NCBI RefSeq assembly: GCF_009688945.1
Contig: NZ_AP021874.1
Coordinates: 7,048,001-7,112,000 of the forward strand
Reading direction: 5' to 3'
Source of the DNA: Desulfosarcina alkanivorans
GTDB lineage: Bacteria > Desulfobacterota > Desulfobacteria > Desulfobacterales > Desulfosarcinaceae
Length of the DNA: 64,000 nt
In this document: positions 50,145 to 60,231 of the stretch, in pieces
Layout of the letters: every line of letters starts with the position of its first letter
Position numbering within the stretch: position 1 is the first letter of the stretch
Position numbers and translations under genes: made by a program
The notes under the pieces: generated by a model
Database searches by the model: none
The model's input: the letters and a program-made list of their open reading frames with translations, nothing else
Told to the model about the DNA's origin: nothing

Positions 50145-52259
50145 ATGGGAAAAAACAGATCGCGCAGTGTCGTATTCTACCTCGACCAGCATTTTGGCGC
50201 CCCCCGTATCCAGCCCCACCGTAAAAATATGAAAATGGTTGGCCTGGATGTTCTGCCCCATGCCAGGGAAAACATGATGCGTCTGAAAGAGAAAGGATAC
50301 GATGTCTTTCTGGCCTCTCGCAGTAAGGTCCTGAAGAAGTCAGAACAGGACCTCAAGCACTATCTGCCCCATGTGGACGGACTGGTGCTGTCGCAAAAAA
50401 GCAACGAGGACCTGGTGAAAAACTGCGTCCAGAAAATAGGCAAGGTTGACAACGACTGCCTCTTTGTGGCGGCAGACCTTGTGCTCCGGGATCTGGCTGC
50501 CCAAAATGGTTTCACGGCCCTCGCCCATCCGGCACTGATCCGACCGTATATGGAGGAATCTGAACTCAGCTTCCTGCGGATCAGCGGCAAGAATGGAGAG
50601 ATACCGGGTTCCGACGCCCTGATACCCTATTTCCTGGAACGCTTTGCCGACGGTAGCTGGCGCTCCTACGGCGTCGGAACTCTCCAGCGCTATTTAACAC
50701 GAGTGGATGAAAATTTTGAAGTGCAGGTTCTGCCCCTGGACATTTCACGGAAAGATCCGGTGCTGGTGAAGTTTGACGCGAACAAAGGTGTTAAAAAAGA
50801 GAGGCTTGAAGGTCTCAAGCCGCTCTGCATCGACGGGGATAAGATGTTGGTCGCCATGGGGCCGTCTCCGGACGAGGCTGCACGGTCCCTGGTTTTGGGC
50901 CACGGTGCCACGCAGCGCCTTTTCCCGAATCCGGACCTGACAAGTCCACCGCCTCAAAAAAGGCAGGCGCTGAATGCCTATCAGTCTGCCATGCGTTATT
51001 GGCCCCATGATCGCTTTAAGCTCAAGGAGATTGCTCATGAGATCGACCTAAGCCGATTCGTTCTGCGCCGTGCCCCGGCCACTGAGTATACCATACACCA
51101 GCTCGTGGACCGTTTTAGCGGGCAGACCGATCTCGACGACGACGGGCCGGTTATCTCGCGACACGTGCTGCACCCCGACAACTCACGGGCGGTATACGCG
51201 GTCAAAGAGGAACTACGCTCCATGGGCTACTGCGTGCACTCCCATTTCTTTTCCTATATGGGAAACACCTACAGCAATATTACCGCCGATCTTCCGGGAA
51301 AAGGCTATTTCATCATCCACCCGGATATTCTCGAAAAGATACGGGATCTCTTCATCCGTTATCCCCTGCCCGATCCCGTCGGTCCCTGGTTGGAGCAACT
51401 CCGCCACATCATCGGGGATGAAATTCTCAAAAAAATGCAGTTCGGCAAAGCCTCGGGGATATCCGAGGCCTCGGCTATCGAACTACGGCATATCATCGAA
51501 GAGCGCTTCTGCCTGAGACCCTGGTATCCCTGGTGGCAGAAGCTCTGTCCCCTGCCGGGACCGGGGGCGGGCCTAGTGGTTGTCGGCTGCCATGTCGACA
51601 GCACCGCTTCGCGGGAACCCGTCTACAATCCAGCGGTGGACAGCGCCCCCGGAGCAGACGACGATGCCTCCGGTATCGCCGCCACCTTGGAAATCGCCCG
51701 TTATTTTTCCGATTTTCTCAGGGGGAAGCTGACCCATACCGTGCGCTTCTGTTTCTTCAACGCCGAAGAGGTGGGTATAGTGGGCAGCCAGGCCTACGCG
51801 GGTTGGCTGAAGAGCTGGAACGCGCCGGTGAGGGCGGTGATCTGCATCGACATGATCGGCTACAACAGCGATGCAGAGCGCATCTACGAGATTCACGCAG
51901 GTTACACGGATCCCGCAGTGCGTGATGCCAGCGTACCCATTGCCGAAACTATTGCCAACTGGTCGGCTGCCCAGGGAAGCTTGTCTCCCGCACAGATATA
52001 CCGGGGCACCAACAGCGGCTCGGGATCGGACCGGACCATATACGATGGCGCCATCAACCGTAGCGACCATGGCTCATTTCACCAGCAGGGATACCCGGCC
52101 GTAGTGCTGTCCGAGGATTTTTTCATCAACCTGGCCTCGGAGCCGGCCCAGGATGCCAATCCCAACTATCACAAGCAGCTGGATACCGGCATAGACAACA
52201 GCTACGCCGCCGACATCACCTGCGCTATCGCACGCGCGGTGCAGGAGCTGGCCCAGTGA
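50145..52259 (+). CDS. M28-family metallopeptidase with HAD-like N-terminal region
   Basis: About 704 residues. The C-terminal 250 residues contain the two-zinc M28 site: GCHVDSTAS, PGADDDASG, FFNAEEVGIVGS, CIDMIGYNSD and the last His in RSDHGSF. The first 130 residues (DVLPHARENMMRLKEKGYDVFLAS, DCLFVAADLVLRDLAAQNG) look like a HAD-type fold without a visible catalytic DxD. The middle part (230-450) is unrecognised. No signal peptide is seen. The ATG at 50145 gives good spacing from GAGGA; an ATG two codons earlier (50139) is possible. It forms a pair with the upstream HExxH protein. Confidence 0.72.
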   Translation: MGKNRSRSVVFYLDQHFGAPRIQPHRKNMKMVGLDVLPHARENMMRLKEKGYDVFLASRSKVLKKSEQDLKHYLPHVDGLVLSQKSNEDLVKNCVQKIGKVDNDCLFVAADLVLRDLAAQNGFTALAHPALIRPYMEESELSFLRISGKNGEIPGSDALIPYFLERFADGSWRSYGVGTLQRYLTRVDENFEVQVLPLDISRKDPVLVKFDANKGVKKERLEGLKPLCIDGDKMLVAMGPSPDEAARSLVLGHGATQRLFPNPDLTSPPPQKRQALNAYQSAMRYWPHDRFKLKEIAHEIDLSRFVLRRAPATEYTIHQLVDRFSGQTDLDDDGPVISRHVLHPDNSRAVYAVKEELRSMGYCVHSHFFSYMGNTYSNITADLPGKGYFIIHPDILEKIRDLFIRYPLPDPVGPWLEQLRHIIGDEILKKMQFGKASGISEASAIELRHIIEERFCLRPWYPWWQKLCPLPGPGAGLVVVGCHVDSTASREPVYNPAVDSAPGADDDASGIAATLEIARYFSDFLRGKLTHTVRFCFFNAEEVGIVGSQAYAGWLKSWNAPVRAVICIDMIGYNSDAERIYEIHAGYTDPAVRDASVPIAETIANWSAAQGSLSPAQIYRGTNSGSGSDRTIYDGAINRSDHGSFHQQGYPAVVLSEDFFINLASEPAQDANPNYHKQLDTGIDNSYAADITCAIARAVQELAQ

Positions 52260-52357
52260 AAAACAAAAAAGAAACTGCAAAATAACATGGAACACCCCTC
52301 TTGGACGGTTGCGGGTCCATTCCGGGCGCCGTACAAAGAAATTTTTCATTACCTCAT

Positions 52358-52488
52358 TGCTTGTTGTAAAGGCGGCGAAGCAATTCGAGCAGTTCATTGA
52401 TCATGGAGACATCATTCTTCTCCGTATTGTCGATGGCCTGCTGGGTCAGTTAGTTGCGAAGTACATACTTGGAGGTGACGGCGTTCAT
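52358..52488 (-). pseudogene. Remnant of SelO (YdiU) C-terminus
   Basis: On the minus strand MNAVTSKYVLRN, a TAA stop, then LTQQAIDNTEKNDVSMINELL and ELLRRLYNKQ match the C-terminal region of SelO pseudokinases/AMPylases (typically NPKYVLRNYLAQQAI and LLEVLRRPY). The conserved Tyr after VLRN has become a stop, and nothing else of the about 500-residue protein is seen. It is a small fossil of a deleted selO. Confidence 0.7.
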
Positions 52489-52866
52489 ATGCCAGCGCCT
52501 CTTTTCCCGGATGCTCCTGTCAGAGAGTGAGAGGAGGATACAGCGCCGCAGCTACCCTCCGGTCTGCTGCTGTATCTCAAGGGTCAACTCGTGGGGCATT
52601 CCTCCATTAAACGTTCTTTCCCTTATACACAAGACCTGTTTTTAAGATTTGCCGTGCTTTTCGTGAAGATTACATTAAATTCGCCTTTCCTCATCTCTCC
52701 ATAACTTCCAGCAGTAAAATTTTATTATATTTTCAAAATGTTAACCTATTTACAGCCCCCTTTAAAATTATCCGCTTCTCTATGAAGCTCCAGTGAACCA
52801 ACTGTGACCGTATCTGTCACACGGCTGCGTTATGATGGCCTCACTACCAACAAAAAGGAGGCCGCC

Positions 52867-52977
52867 ATGACAGACTTTACCATTACTGAGGACTTCCCAA
52901 GATCCGAGATCGAAGTTGATCAACGTTTTTCAAATCCGTGTACGACATCGCTAATTATGGCACAATTTACGATTTAA
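52867..52977 (+). pseudogene. N-terminal fragment of IS1595-type transposase
   Basis: AAGGAGG precedes ATG and the residues MTDFTITEDFPRSEIEVDQR FSNP match the beginning of IS1595-family transposases; the reading then becomes unrelated and stops after 36 codons. Only the first 20-25 codons remain, marking a decayed insertion. Confidence 0.6.
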
Positions 52978-53452
52978 ATGGGGTGACACATTTCCCGCCT
53001 TTTCGATCTTGATCAGGCCATTTTTCAGCAGCCATTGTTTGGCCGCGATTCGCCATTCCACGTTGGTGATTTCCGCCCTTCCTGCCCGGTCGGCAATTTT
53101 GGTTGCCAGTACCCGGGTCCATCAGAAGATACTTTTTCGTTCGCGTTTTGAGTAGCGGATACGATTACCTCTAAAATACGTTCCCTAAACTGTACGATTT
53201 TCAAGACAACGCCGAGGCGTGTGAAACCGGACCCGGCCAACCGGTTTTAATTCGACGGATGGGCGACTTTAATTCGCTCATGCTTTTCCTGGGGTTATTT
53301 TCCGTTGGGGAGCAATGCCGGCCTTGGGCGGCAGAGGGGGGCCATCTAAACCCGAAATTCCTTTTCTTCAGCGGTGGGCCCGGCGGGAATGGTGTCCCCC
53401 GCATGGCCTTGACGGAGTGCGGAGACATAAAAAGAGTATGGAAAACAGATTG
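52978..53452. other. Intergenic region with possible gene debris
   Basis: Minus-strand reading around 53000-53110 (TKIADRAGRAEITNVEWRIA and AKQWLLKNGLIKIEK) has a protein-like look but lacks start and continuation. The rest shows no supported gene. The region contains several broken frames, consistent with decay after insertion and deletion. Confidence 0.35.
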
Positions 53453-53983
53453 TTACATGTCCAGGACAGGAAGCGAGGTTGGCAAAAGTAAAGGCATCTT
53501 GTGCCTGTGCAAGGCAGAGCATAAGGAAATGCAGTCTGGTTCCAATGGGGCAAAGGAATCCCGGCCAAACATTTCACGTAAAATGAAGGTAATGTTTTCC
53601 TGGTAATAATGCAGACAGGTTACGCTTTCCTCCTGGGCGTCCTTCTCCAACGGGATCGTATCCAACCATGCCGGGACCTCATGGACCGGAAGGCAGGTCA
53701 GCCACTTAATTTGGTTTCCGCAAACGAGCTGGGTTGATATCAGGTGAAACCGGTTATGTTTTTTGAGGCCGGCCAACTGAGTCTGCCAGTCAAGCCTTAT
53801 ACCGTCACAAATCGGCTTGAGGGCCAGATAACAGCCACCTTTGGTTTTAACGCCGGAGATCGTGTGGTCCTGGATCCGGTAGCAGATGTAGCTGACATTG
53901 GCACCGTGGGTTATCCGCCGCGGCCCATTGTCGTTGGCTGTGTTGCGGTTTTCCGTCCTCATGATAATTCTATTTCCTGACAT
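53453..53983 (-). CDS. Phage antirepressor-type protein (P22 AR N-terminal domain)
   Basis: 176 residues. The segment GGCYLALKPICDGIRLDWQTQL with a later TCLPVHEVPAWLDTI and HYYQENITFILREMFG matches the P22_AR_N domain that begins many phage antirepressors. The C-terminal effector domain is very short, so it may be truncated. The start at 53983 (or the ATG at 53962) follows a weak AGGAA. No repressor, integrase or other phage gene is close, so it is probably an isolated phage-derived gene. Confidence 0.7.
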   Translation of the reverse strand: MSGNRIIMRTENRNTANDNGPRRITHGANVSYICYRIQDHTISGVKTKGGCYLALKPICDGIRLDWQTQLAGLKKHNRFHLISTQLVCGNQIKWLTCLPVHEVPAWLDTIPLEKDAQEESVTCLHYYQENITFILREMFGRDSFAPLEPDCISLCSALHRHKMPLLLPTSLPVLDM

Positions 53984-54457
53984 TTTAATTTCGTGCGTTT
54001 AAATCGATAGCTAAAAACCATCAAACGCCCTCCCGCAGCGTCCGGTTTATTTTCGTACCGGTGGGTCGAAAACATTAATTCCACCTGCTCATATCTTCAT
54101 TTTTTTAAGTTTTTTCCCTCAAGCGTAATCGAACCCCCCGGGTAAGCGTAAGCACCTGCCAGAACCCGAAACCCCTTCCGTGACCCGGTGGGCCGGGCAG
54201 AAAAGGATCCCCCCGCATGGTCTGCAGGGGAGGCGAGCCGCCAAGAAAAACTGCAGGCTGACCCTGACGGGATACCCAGGATCACAACCGGGTGCGTTAA
54301 TTTTCCACAGGAACCCGGCATGCTTGATCCGGTTCCGGGAGCCGGGCCCGCAAGAAGGCCCTGTACACCACAAAGCCGGAACCCCGTTTCCAGGGGCCCG
54401 GCTAAGAGGAGCAGGATGAAAAGGAGATGACACCCTGATCATACTAAATGGTTTTTC
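53984..54457. other. Intergenic region, 474 bp
   Basis: No supported gene. The GC-rich part (54120-54420) has open frames on both strands with similar length and no family match; these are judged to be chance frames. Confidence 0.4.
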
Positions 54458-54835
54458 ATGATTACTTCCGGTGTCAATCTGATTTTTATCGCCAAAAGGA
54501 AGCCGGGACCTGGACAACGGCCCGGTTCAGGGCGCGAGGGGGAAGGCGTTGCCATTCTCCCGAGGAAAAACCCCACGGGCAATGCCGACCCGGGGGGGAG
54601 GCCTGATCCATCCCCGCTGCGCCATCACCCACCGGCCGCCTTCGTCCTGCAGCATGTCCCGGCCCTGGCCGACCTGGTGGGCATCGATTTCGAGCCCGAC
54701 GAAGGCGAAACATTCGATATCCGTCAGGTTGCCGTCGATAACCTGGATGATCTGGACGCACTTGTCAACCTGAAAAAGCAGGCGGTTCAGCGTGGAAAAT
54801 CCTATCCCGCGGGTCGACTGGGAAAAGCAGCCTGA
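54458..54835 (+). pseudogene. Possible fragment of an acidic hypothetical protein
   Basis: The 3' half (ADLVGIDFEPDEGETFDIRQ, NLDDLDALVNLKKQA) has strong GC-rich third positions in this frame, as in genuine genes of this genome, but the 5' half is Gly/Arg/Pro-rich and not protein-like. It is best read as the C-terminal remnant of a larger gene. No family is recognised, and an opposite-strand ORF exists. Confidence 0.3.
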
Positions 54836-54941
54836 ACCGAAAAGGAAAAACCATGGCCAAATATCCCTTCTTGGCGTATAAGGCGGGTTTGTGAGCCCTT
54901 GCATTATTTTTTGTGGCTCACTATTCTATTCAGGGGCTTTT

Positions 54942-55655
54942 ATGAAAACGAAACAATCGTACTACGAAAAATTTGTGGAAAAGGTTCAAGACCTTCGGCA
55001 GGAGCGCCGGAAGCGAAAGGTTGCTGAGAAAGCGTTGCTCAAAAGCCAAAAACGCTATGAGCGGCTTGTCAGCACCATTCCATGTGCGCTGTACGATTAT
55101 GTTCGCTGGCCGGATGGCCGGACCCGCTTTCTCTACATCAGCTCGCATTGCATGGACATATTCGAACACGATGCCGACAGTATTATAGGAAACCCGGGCC
55201 TGTTGTGGGGTATGGTCCATCCGGAAGACGCCCAGCGGCTGAACCGGGAGGATCTGGAAGCCAACCAGGCCAGAACGCGGTTTCACTCTGAGGTCCGGCT
55301 TATCTTACCGTCCGGCAAGATAAAATGGATCGAGCTGACATCGATGCCCAGTGGCCAGGAATTCGAATCGCAGACCATTTGGAGCGGCGTCATTCTTGAT
55401 ATCACCGAGCGCAAGGAGGCCGAAGAAGAAAGAAACCAGCTGGTGGTAGAACTTCAAAGCGCTTTGCTCGAAGTCAAAACCTTGAGTGGTTTTTTGCCGA
55501 TCTGTGCATCCTGTAAAAAAATCAGGGATGACAAAGGCTACTGGAACCAGATTGAGGCATACATTGAAAGTCGTTCCGAGGCAGAATTCAGCCACGGCAT
55601 CTGCCCCGACTGCGCTCAGCAGCTGTACCCGGAACTGGAGTTAACCGCAAAATAA
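54942..55655 (+). CDS. PAS-domain signalling protein without kinase domain
   Basis: 237 residues. A short basic coiled coil (EKVQDLRQERRKRKVAEKAL) precedes a PAS/PAC domain (about 45-165; RFLYISSHCMDIFEHDADSI, KWIELTSMP, GVILDITERKEAEEE). The C-terminal 60 residues (LSGFLPICASCKKIRDDKGY then WNQIEAYI and SHGICPDCAQQLYPE) form a small Cys-containing module that ends many PAS proteins of this phylum; its two CxxC pairs may bind metal. There is no histidine kinase, GGDEF or DNA-binding output, so it probably acts through protein contact. Confidence 0.8.
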   Translation: MKTKQSYYEKFVEKVQDLRQERRKRKVAEKALLKSQKRYERLVSTIPCALYDYVRWPDGRTRFLYISSHCMDIFEHDADSIIGNPGLLWGMVHPEDAQRLNREDLEANQARTRFHSEVRLILPSGKIKWIELTSMPSGQEFESQTIWSGVILDITERKEAEEERNQLVVELQSALLEVKTLSGFLPICASCKKIRDDKGYWNQIEAYIESRSEAEFSHGICPDCAQQLYPELELTAK

Positions 55656-55972
55656 TCTGCCAAAAGACGAAGGCCGCCTGACGGCCCCTCAAAACAAGAT
55701 CCACCTTACCTGACAATTTCGTGTTGTGTTGTCTTAAAATCAGCCGCTCCGGCAATTATCTTAATTGTCACCCCGCAAATTGGTGTGACGTTTCCTTTTC
55801 GTGTATCTGCGCTGGCTTTCCAGTGCTCACCGGGAAGACATTGCTGCGATTAAAAATCCGGTGTCATCAGTATTTAGGTGATGTTGGGGTTTCTGCCAAA
55901 AAAAATCCCCGTCTGTCCGGCAATTCGCAGGACCACAATCTATGAAGTGCAACAATATGAATGGAGGTCACT
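55656..55972. other. Intergenic region, 317 bp
   Basis: Nothing beyond spacer is seen apart from GGAGGTCACT, the ribosome-binding site of the next gene. Confidence 0.35.
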
Positions 55973-56668
55973 ATGAAATTCAAATTTTTCGTCGTTTTTG
56001 TATGTCTTGTTTGCTGCCTGTTGCCTGGTATGAGCCTTGCCCAGGATAAGGTCGTGGTGATTCCGCTTGACTCCGGAAATTGTGACTGCAATGAAATCCC
56101 AACGGTCACTTCTGCCGGTGGTCGGGTGTGGATGGATCGTAATCTTGGTGCCTACAGGGTGGCCCAGAGCATTGATGATTACCGTGCTTATGGATGGATG
56201 TATCAATGGGGTCGGCTGGCTGATGGCCATGAACTTCGATCCAGTCCAACAACCACAACCATCAGTATCGGTGATGTTCCCGGCCATGGCGATTTTATCA
56301 CGAATTCTTCGTCACCCTTTGATTGGCGGGATGGGCAAAACGATAACCTGTGGCAGGGAGTGTCCGGTACCAACAATCCGTGTCCCGCCGGTTTCAGATT
56401 ACCCACGGAAACGGAGTGGGAGGCTGAAATCGCTTCATGGAGCAGCAACAACGCTGCCGGAGCTTTTGCCTCTCCCTTGAAGCTCGTAGCTGCTGGTTTC
56501 CGCAGTAACAGTGACGGCGCATTCTCCGGCGTTGGTATTAACGGCTACTACTGGAGCAGCACGGTTATCAGTCGCAATGCTTGCTATATGCATACCAACT
56601 TAAGCGATGCTTACACATACAACAGCAACCGATCGCGCGGCTACAACGTCCGTTGTATCAAGGATTAA
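55973..56668 (+). CDS. Secreted FISUMP-domain protein (C-type-lectin-like)
   Basis: 231 residues. A signal peptide (FFVVFVCLVCCLLPGMSLA) precedes DKVVVIPLDSG and a Fibrobacter succinogenes major paralogous (FISUMP) domain: GGRVWMDRNLGAYRVAQS, YGWMYQWGRLADGHE, NPCPAGFRLPTETEWEAE and the terminal YYWSS ... RGYNVRCIKD. This fold is that of C-type-lectin-like proteins used as display scaffolds. The final 45 residues are unusually rich in Asn, Ser and Tyr (AAC, AGC and TAC codons). The start at 55973 has GGAGG with 7-bp spacing. It is probably surface-exposed; the ligand is unknown. Confidence 0.82.
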   Translation: MKFKFFVVFVCLVCCLLPGMSLAQDKVVVIPLDSGNCDCNEIPTVTSAGGRVWMDRNLGAYRVAQSIDDYRAYGWMYQWGRLADGHELRSSPTTTTISIGDVPGHGDFITNSSSPFDWRDGQNDNLWQGVSGTNNPCPAGFRLPTETEWEAEIASWSSNNAAGAFASPLKLVAAGFRSNSDGAFSGVGINGYYWSSTVISRNACYMHTNLSDAYTYNSNRSRGYNVRCIKD

Positions 56669-57180
56669 GTCTGGTTGGCTTATTTTAGGACTTTCCCGAC
56701 GCCTTCCAAAAGGCGCGATGGCAGTAGACGCAGCCGTTAAATGAATGAAGCCGGCGGAAAGCATCTTGAATCAGCCACAGGTTTTGATCAATGCTGACAT
56801 CAACTTGGATCACAGCACCCACTGACCTCCACAAGAATTGTAACGCCAACAAAGAGCTTAACGGCTCAGCATCCCAAATTGATATCGTCCTTTTTAAGGT
56901 TTGCTGGGCCGACTCAAGGGAACGCTCATATCGACTAAAAGGTCATTCTCAACAATACCCGACAGAAATAGTGGCATTATTGTCCAAGACATTCTTCCGA
57001 TAATATCAATTCCCCTGCCAATTTCACTCTGATCAATATTGACATCACACTTGACTGCAGATACATTCTCATTCATTTGCTGAATATATATTCAGAAAAG
57101 GTGCATAATGCCTCCTGCGACTTGGGTTGAGTCTACTCTGAGAACTGATTCGACAATTCAATGACATCTGAAGGGGAAAA
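56669..57180. other. Intergenic region, 512 bp
   Basis: No supported gene. A+T content rises from about 56880 onward, likely the promoter side for the beta-helix protein; AAGGGG lies just ahead of its ATG. Confidence 0.4.
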
Positions 57181-60100
57181 ATGAGAAAACAAAACGAGGA
57201 CACATTCAGTTGGACCGGTATTTTTAATTTCAAACCGTCAAGGGCATTCATCGCCGTACTTGGAATCCTAACGCTCTTGTTGGTCCTGGACGCACCCGCA
57301 AGTGCCGCCACCTTGTATGTTGGCGCCGGCCTCAGCAGTTCCGGAGACGGCACGTCCTGGGCAACAGCCTATGCAAGTTTAGAGGACGCACTGGACGATG
57401 CAGAAGACGGTGACGACATCTGGGTCCAGGAGGGAATATATCCACTCGAAACCTATTTAAGTATTTATGGCATAAACAACGTCTCGATCTACGGCGGCTT
57501 CATTGGCACGGAAACCGCTCTGTCCCAGCGCGATTTTGCTGCCCATGCAACCATATTGGACGGCAGTCCCCTCATGTATGCATCGGACCTGGTCACCATC
57601 GAGTCCTTTAATACCAGTGGTATTGTCATAGACGGGCTCACCATCGCCAATTATTCCAGTACCGGTTCTGCCATGCGGATACCCGGCGGCAATCCCGTCC
57701 TTAGAAATTGCAAATTCTTAAACAACACCACCTCCTCCGGCGAGGGAACCGGCAGCACCAGCGGGTACTATGGCGGGGCCGCCATGAACGTCAGTGGCGG
57801 CACGCCGGTGATTGTCAATTGCGTCTTCGCCCACAACACGGCCCCTCACGGATACGGCGGCGCTGTGAATATGCACATAGCATCGGCGGCGGCCGACTTC
57901 ATCAACTGCACCTTCACCCGCAATTCGGCCATCGGGGGCGGGGCAATGAGTATCTACAGCTCCAGTAGCACCAACCATGAGATATACAACTGCCTTTTCT
58001 GGGGCAACACGGTGACAACGTCTCAACCGGATATAATCGCCAACTGCGGATATACCGCCAGTTATAACTTTTATGCCACCTCCGGCGACCCGTTGCTGGT
58101 CGACCCGGACAACGGCAATTATCACCTCAGCCCGGGATCGCCGTGCATCGATCAAGGCACTGGCTCGGTGACATTGGCAAACGTTGATATGGACGGCGAC
58201 AGCCGGGTCATTGACGGGGACGGAAACGGCAGCCTCGTGGTAGACATCGGAGCGGATGAATTCGATCCGACCCAGCAATATTTTGCCGATCTGTATGTGG
58301 ACGTTACGAAAAGCGATGACAGCGGCGACGGAACCAGTTGGGCCACGGCCAAGGCTACCATTCAGGGTGCCATCGACGCCGCTGCGGCAGGCAACGAGAT
58401 CTGGGTGCGCACCGGCACCTATGCTCCGGTTTCAATTGATGTGGCGGTATCCCTTTATGGCGGATTTGTGGGCACGGAAATCCAGCGGACCGGCCGCAAT
58501 CCAGCGACCTGCTTAACCATCATCGACGGCCAGGACAGCGGACGGTGTGTTCATGTGACAGCTGCCGCTGTTATCGACGGATTTACCATCACCAACGGCA
58601 ACAGCTCCAATGGCGGCGGCATGCTGATCAGCAACAGCGGGGCCACCATCGCCAACTGCAAAATCTCCGGCAATGTCTCACCGGATTATGCCGGCGGCGT
58701 CTCTTTCAGCAGCGCCGCAACCATGGAAAACTGTGAAATCACCAATAACCAGGCCAACACCGGCGGCGGCATCTACAACGGTTATGTGAGCAGCACCATC
58801 AACTCATGTTTGATCGAAGGGAATCGTTCCAATTCCGGTTCCGGAGGCGGTATTTTCAATGACGGTGGGTTTGCCCCCCGGATTACCAACTGCACCATAA
58901 GGGACAACTACGCCTCCACAAATGGCGGCGGAATTTTCAATGACGAAAAGAACGATGCCGTTATCTCCGGCTGTACCATCGTTTTAAATACAGCCACCGG
59001 GAGGGGCGGCGGGCTCTACAGCGGTCAGGGAGACAGCAGCAACACGAACTATGCCGAACCCGAAATCACCAATAATGTGATTGCAAACAACTGGGCCTCA
59101 TGGGGCGGCGGGCTGTATTGTGCGGCCTACAGCAGGCCCGAAATTATCAACTGTACCATTGCCGGCAATACGGCCGCCACGGAAGGTGCCGGGGTGTATG
59201 TGGTCGACGCATCCAGTTCGACTCGGATAATGGATTCCATTTTGTATGGCAATGTGCTGGATGCCGGCGGCCATTCCGATATTCATTTTACAGGGGCGAA
59301 CGAGGCCAGCCTTATTCTGCTGTACAACAATTTCAGTGTGCTGGATGACAGCTGGCACAACTCCGGCGCCCCCCTGAGAACCGGCAACATCTCGGTGAAT
59401 GCGGGTTTTTCCGACTACGACGGCCCGGATAACGATCCTACTGCCGGCGGTGACAGTGATTATCATCTTATCGACTCAGCAGGGGTTGTGGACAAGGGGG
59501 TTCGCTCCTATACGGTTGCCTCCCAAGGGGTTACGCTGGTCGCACCGGACCATGATCTCGAGAACAATACACGGCCACAGGGAGGCGGCGTTGACCTTGG
59601 GGCTTACGAGTCAAGCCTCACGGCCCCGATTACCCAATATGACCTGACCGCAAGCGTTCCCGATGGAAACGGAACGGTGTCTCCCACCTTCGGCACCTAC
59701 GATGAGGGAATAACCGTGACCCTCACCGCCACACCATTTACTGGTTACCAGGTGGCGGCCTGGAGCGGCACCAGTGACGACAGTTCCACCGCATCTACCA
59801 ATACCGTCATCATGAACAGCGACAAAATTGTCACTGTCACCTTCCACAGCATCCCCTGCCCAGACCCCAACGATACCGATTCGGATGACGACGGTATTCC
59901 TGATGATGTCGAGGATGCCAACCAAAATGGCATCGTGGATGCTGACGAAACAAATCCGTGTCTGGCCGACACCGACAACGATGGCATTCAAGACGGCACC
60001 GAATCCGGCCTGACGGTTGCCGATGCGGATACAGACCCGGCAGTTTTTGTGCCCGATGCGGACCCGGCCACCACCACGAACCCACTTCTGGCGGATACCG

Positions 60101-60231
60101 ACGGGGACGGGATTTCAGATGGCGATGAAGACCTGAACCATAACGGCCGGGTGGATGAAAATGAAGGGGACCCGAACGTAAAGGAAGCCAAGGCCATGCC
60201 CTGGTTACCGTTACTGCTTCTCAATGATTAA
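57181..60231 (+). CDS. Secreted right-handed beta-helix protein with thrombospondin type 3 repeats
   Basis: 1016 residues. A signal peptide (AVLGILTLLLVLDAPASAA, about 22-42) is followed by two parallel beta-helix blocks, each starting with a TLYVGAGLSSSGDGTSWATA or DLYVDVTKSDDSGDGTSWATA head, and Chlamydia-type polymorphic-outer-membrane coils (NCKFLNNT, GGAMN, GGGIFN repeats). Then an InlB/B-repeat-like domain (YDLTASVPDGNGTVSPTFGTY) and thrombospondin type 3 Ca-binding repeats (DTDSDDDGIPDD, DTDNDGIQDG, DTDGDGISDGDED, near 895-1000). The C-terminus AKAMPWLPLLLLND is hydrophobic and short. Role: an exported adhesin or polysaccharide-binding protein is likely. The gene duplicates its own N-terminal module. 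Confidence 0.85.
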   Translation: MRKQNEDTFSWTGIFNFKPSRAFIAVLGILTLLLVLDAPASAATLYVGAGLSSSGDGTSWATAYASLEDALDDAEDGDDIWVQEGIYPLETYLSIYGINNVSIYGGFIGTETALSQRDFAAHATILDGSPLMYASDLVTIESFNTSGIVIDGLTIANYSSTGSAMRIPGGNPVLRNCKFLNNTTSSGEGTGSTSGYYGGAAMNVSGGTPVIVNCVFAHNTAPHGYGGAVNMHIASAAADFINCTFTRNSAIGGGAMSIYSSSSTNHEIYNCLFWGNTVTTSQPDIIANCGYTASYNFYATSGDPLLVDPDNGNYHLSPGSPCIDQGTGSVTLANVDMDGDSRVIDGDGNGSLVVDIGADEFDPTQQYFADLYVDVTKSDDSGDGTSWATAKATIQGAIDAAAAGNEIWVRTGTYAPVSIDVAVSLYGGFVGTEIQRTGRNPATCLTIIDGQDSGRCVHVTAAAVIDGFTITNGNSSNGGGMLISNSGATIANCKISGNVSPDYAGGVSFSSAATMENCEITNNQANTGGGIYNGYVSSTINSCLIEGNRSNSGSGGGIFNDGGFAPRITNCTIRDNYASTNGGGIFNDEKNDAVISGCTIVLNTATGRGGGLYSGQGDSSNTNYAEPEITNNVIANNWASWGGGLYCAAYSRPEIINCTIAGNTAATEGAGVYVVDASSSTRIMDSILYGNVLDAGGHSDIHFTGANEASLILLYNNFSVLDDSWHNSGAPLRTGNISVNAGFSDYDGPDNDPTAGGDSDYHLIDSAGVVDKGVRSYTVASQGVTLVAPDHDLENNTRPQGGGVDLGAYESSLTAPITQYDLTASVPDGNGTVSPTFGTYDEGITVTLTATPFTGYQVAAWSGTSDDSSTASTNTVIMNSDKIVTVTFHSIPCPDPNDTDSDDDGIPDDVEDANQNGIVDADETNPCLADTDNDGIQDGTESGLTVADADTDPAVFVPDADPATTTNPLLADTDGDGISDGDEDLNHNGRVDENEGDPNVKEAKAMPWLPLLLLND

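Noticed and set aside
54119..54517. Overlapping minus- and plus-strand ORFs in GC-rich spacer
   Set aside because: No family resemblance, similar open length on both strands and no convincing ribosome-binding site.
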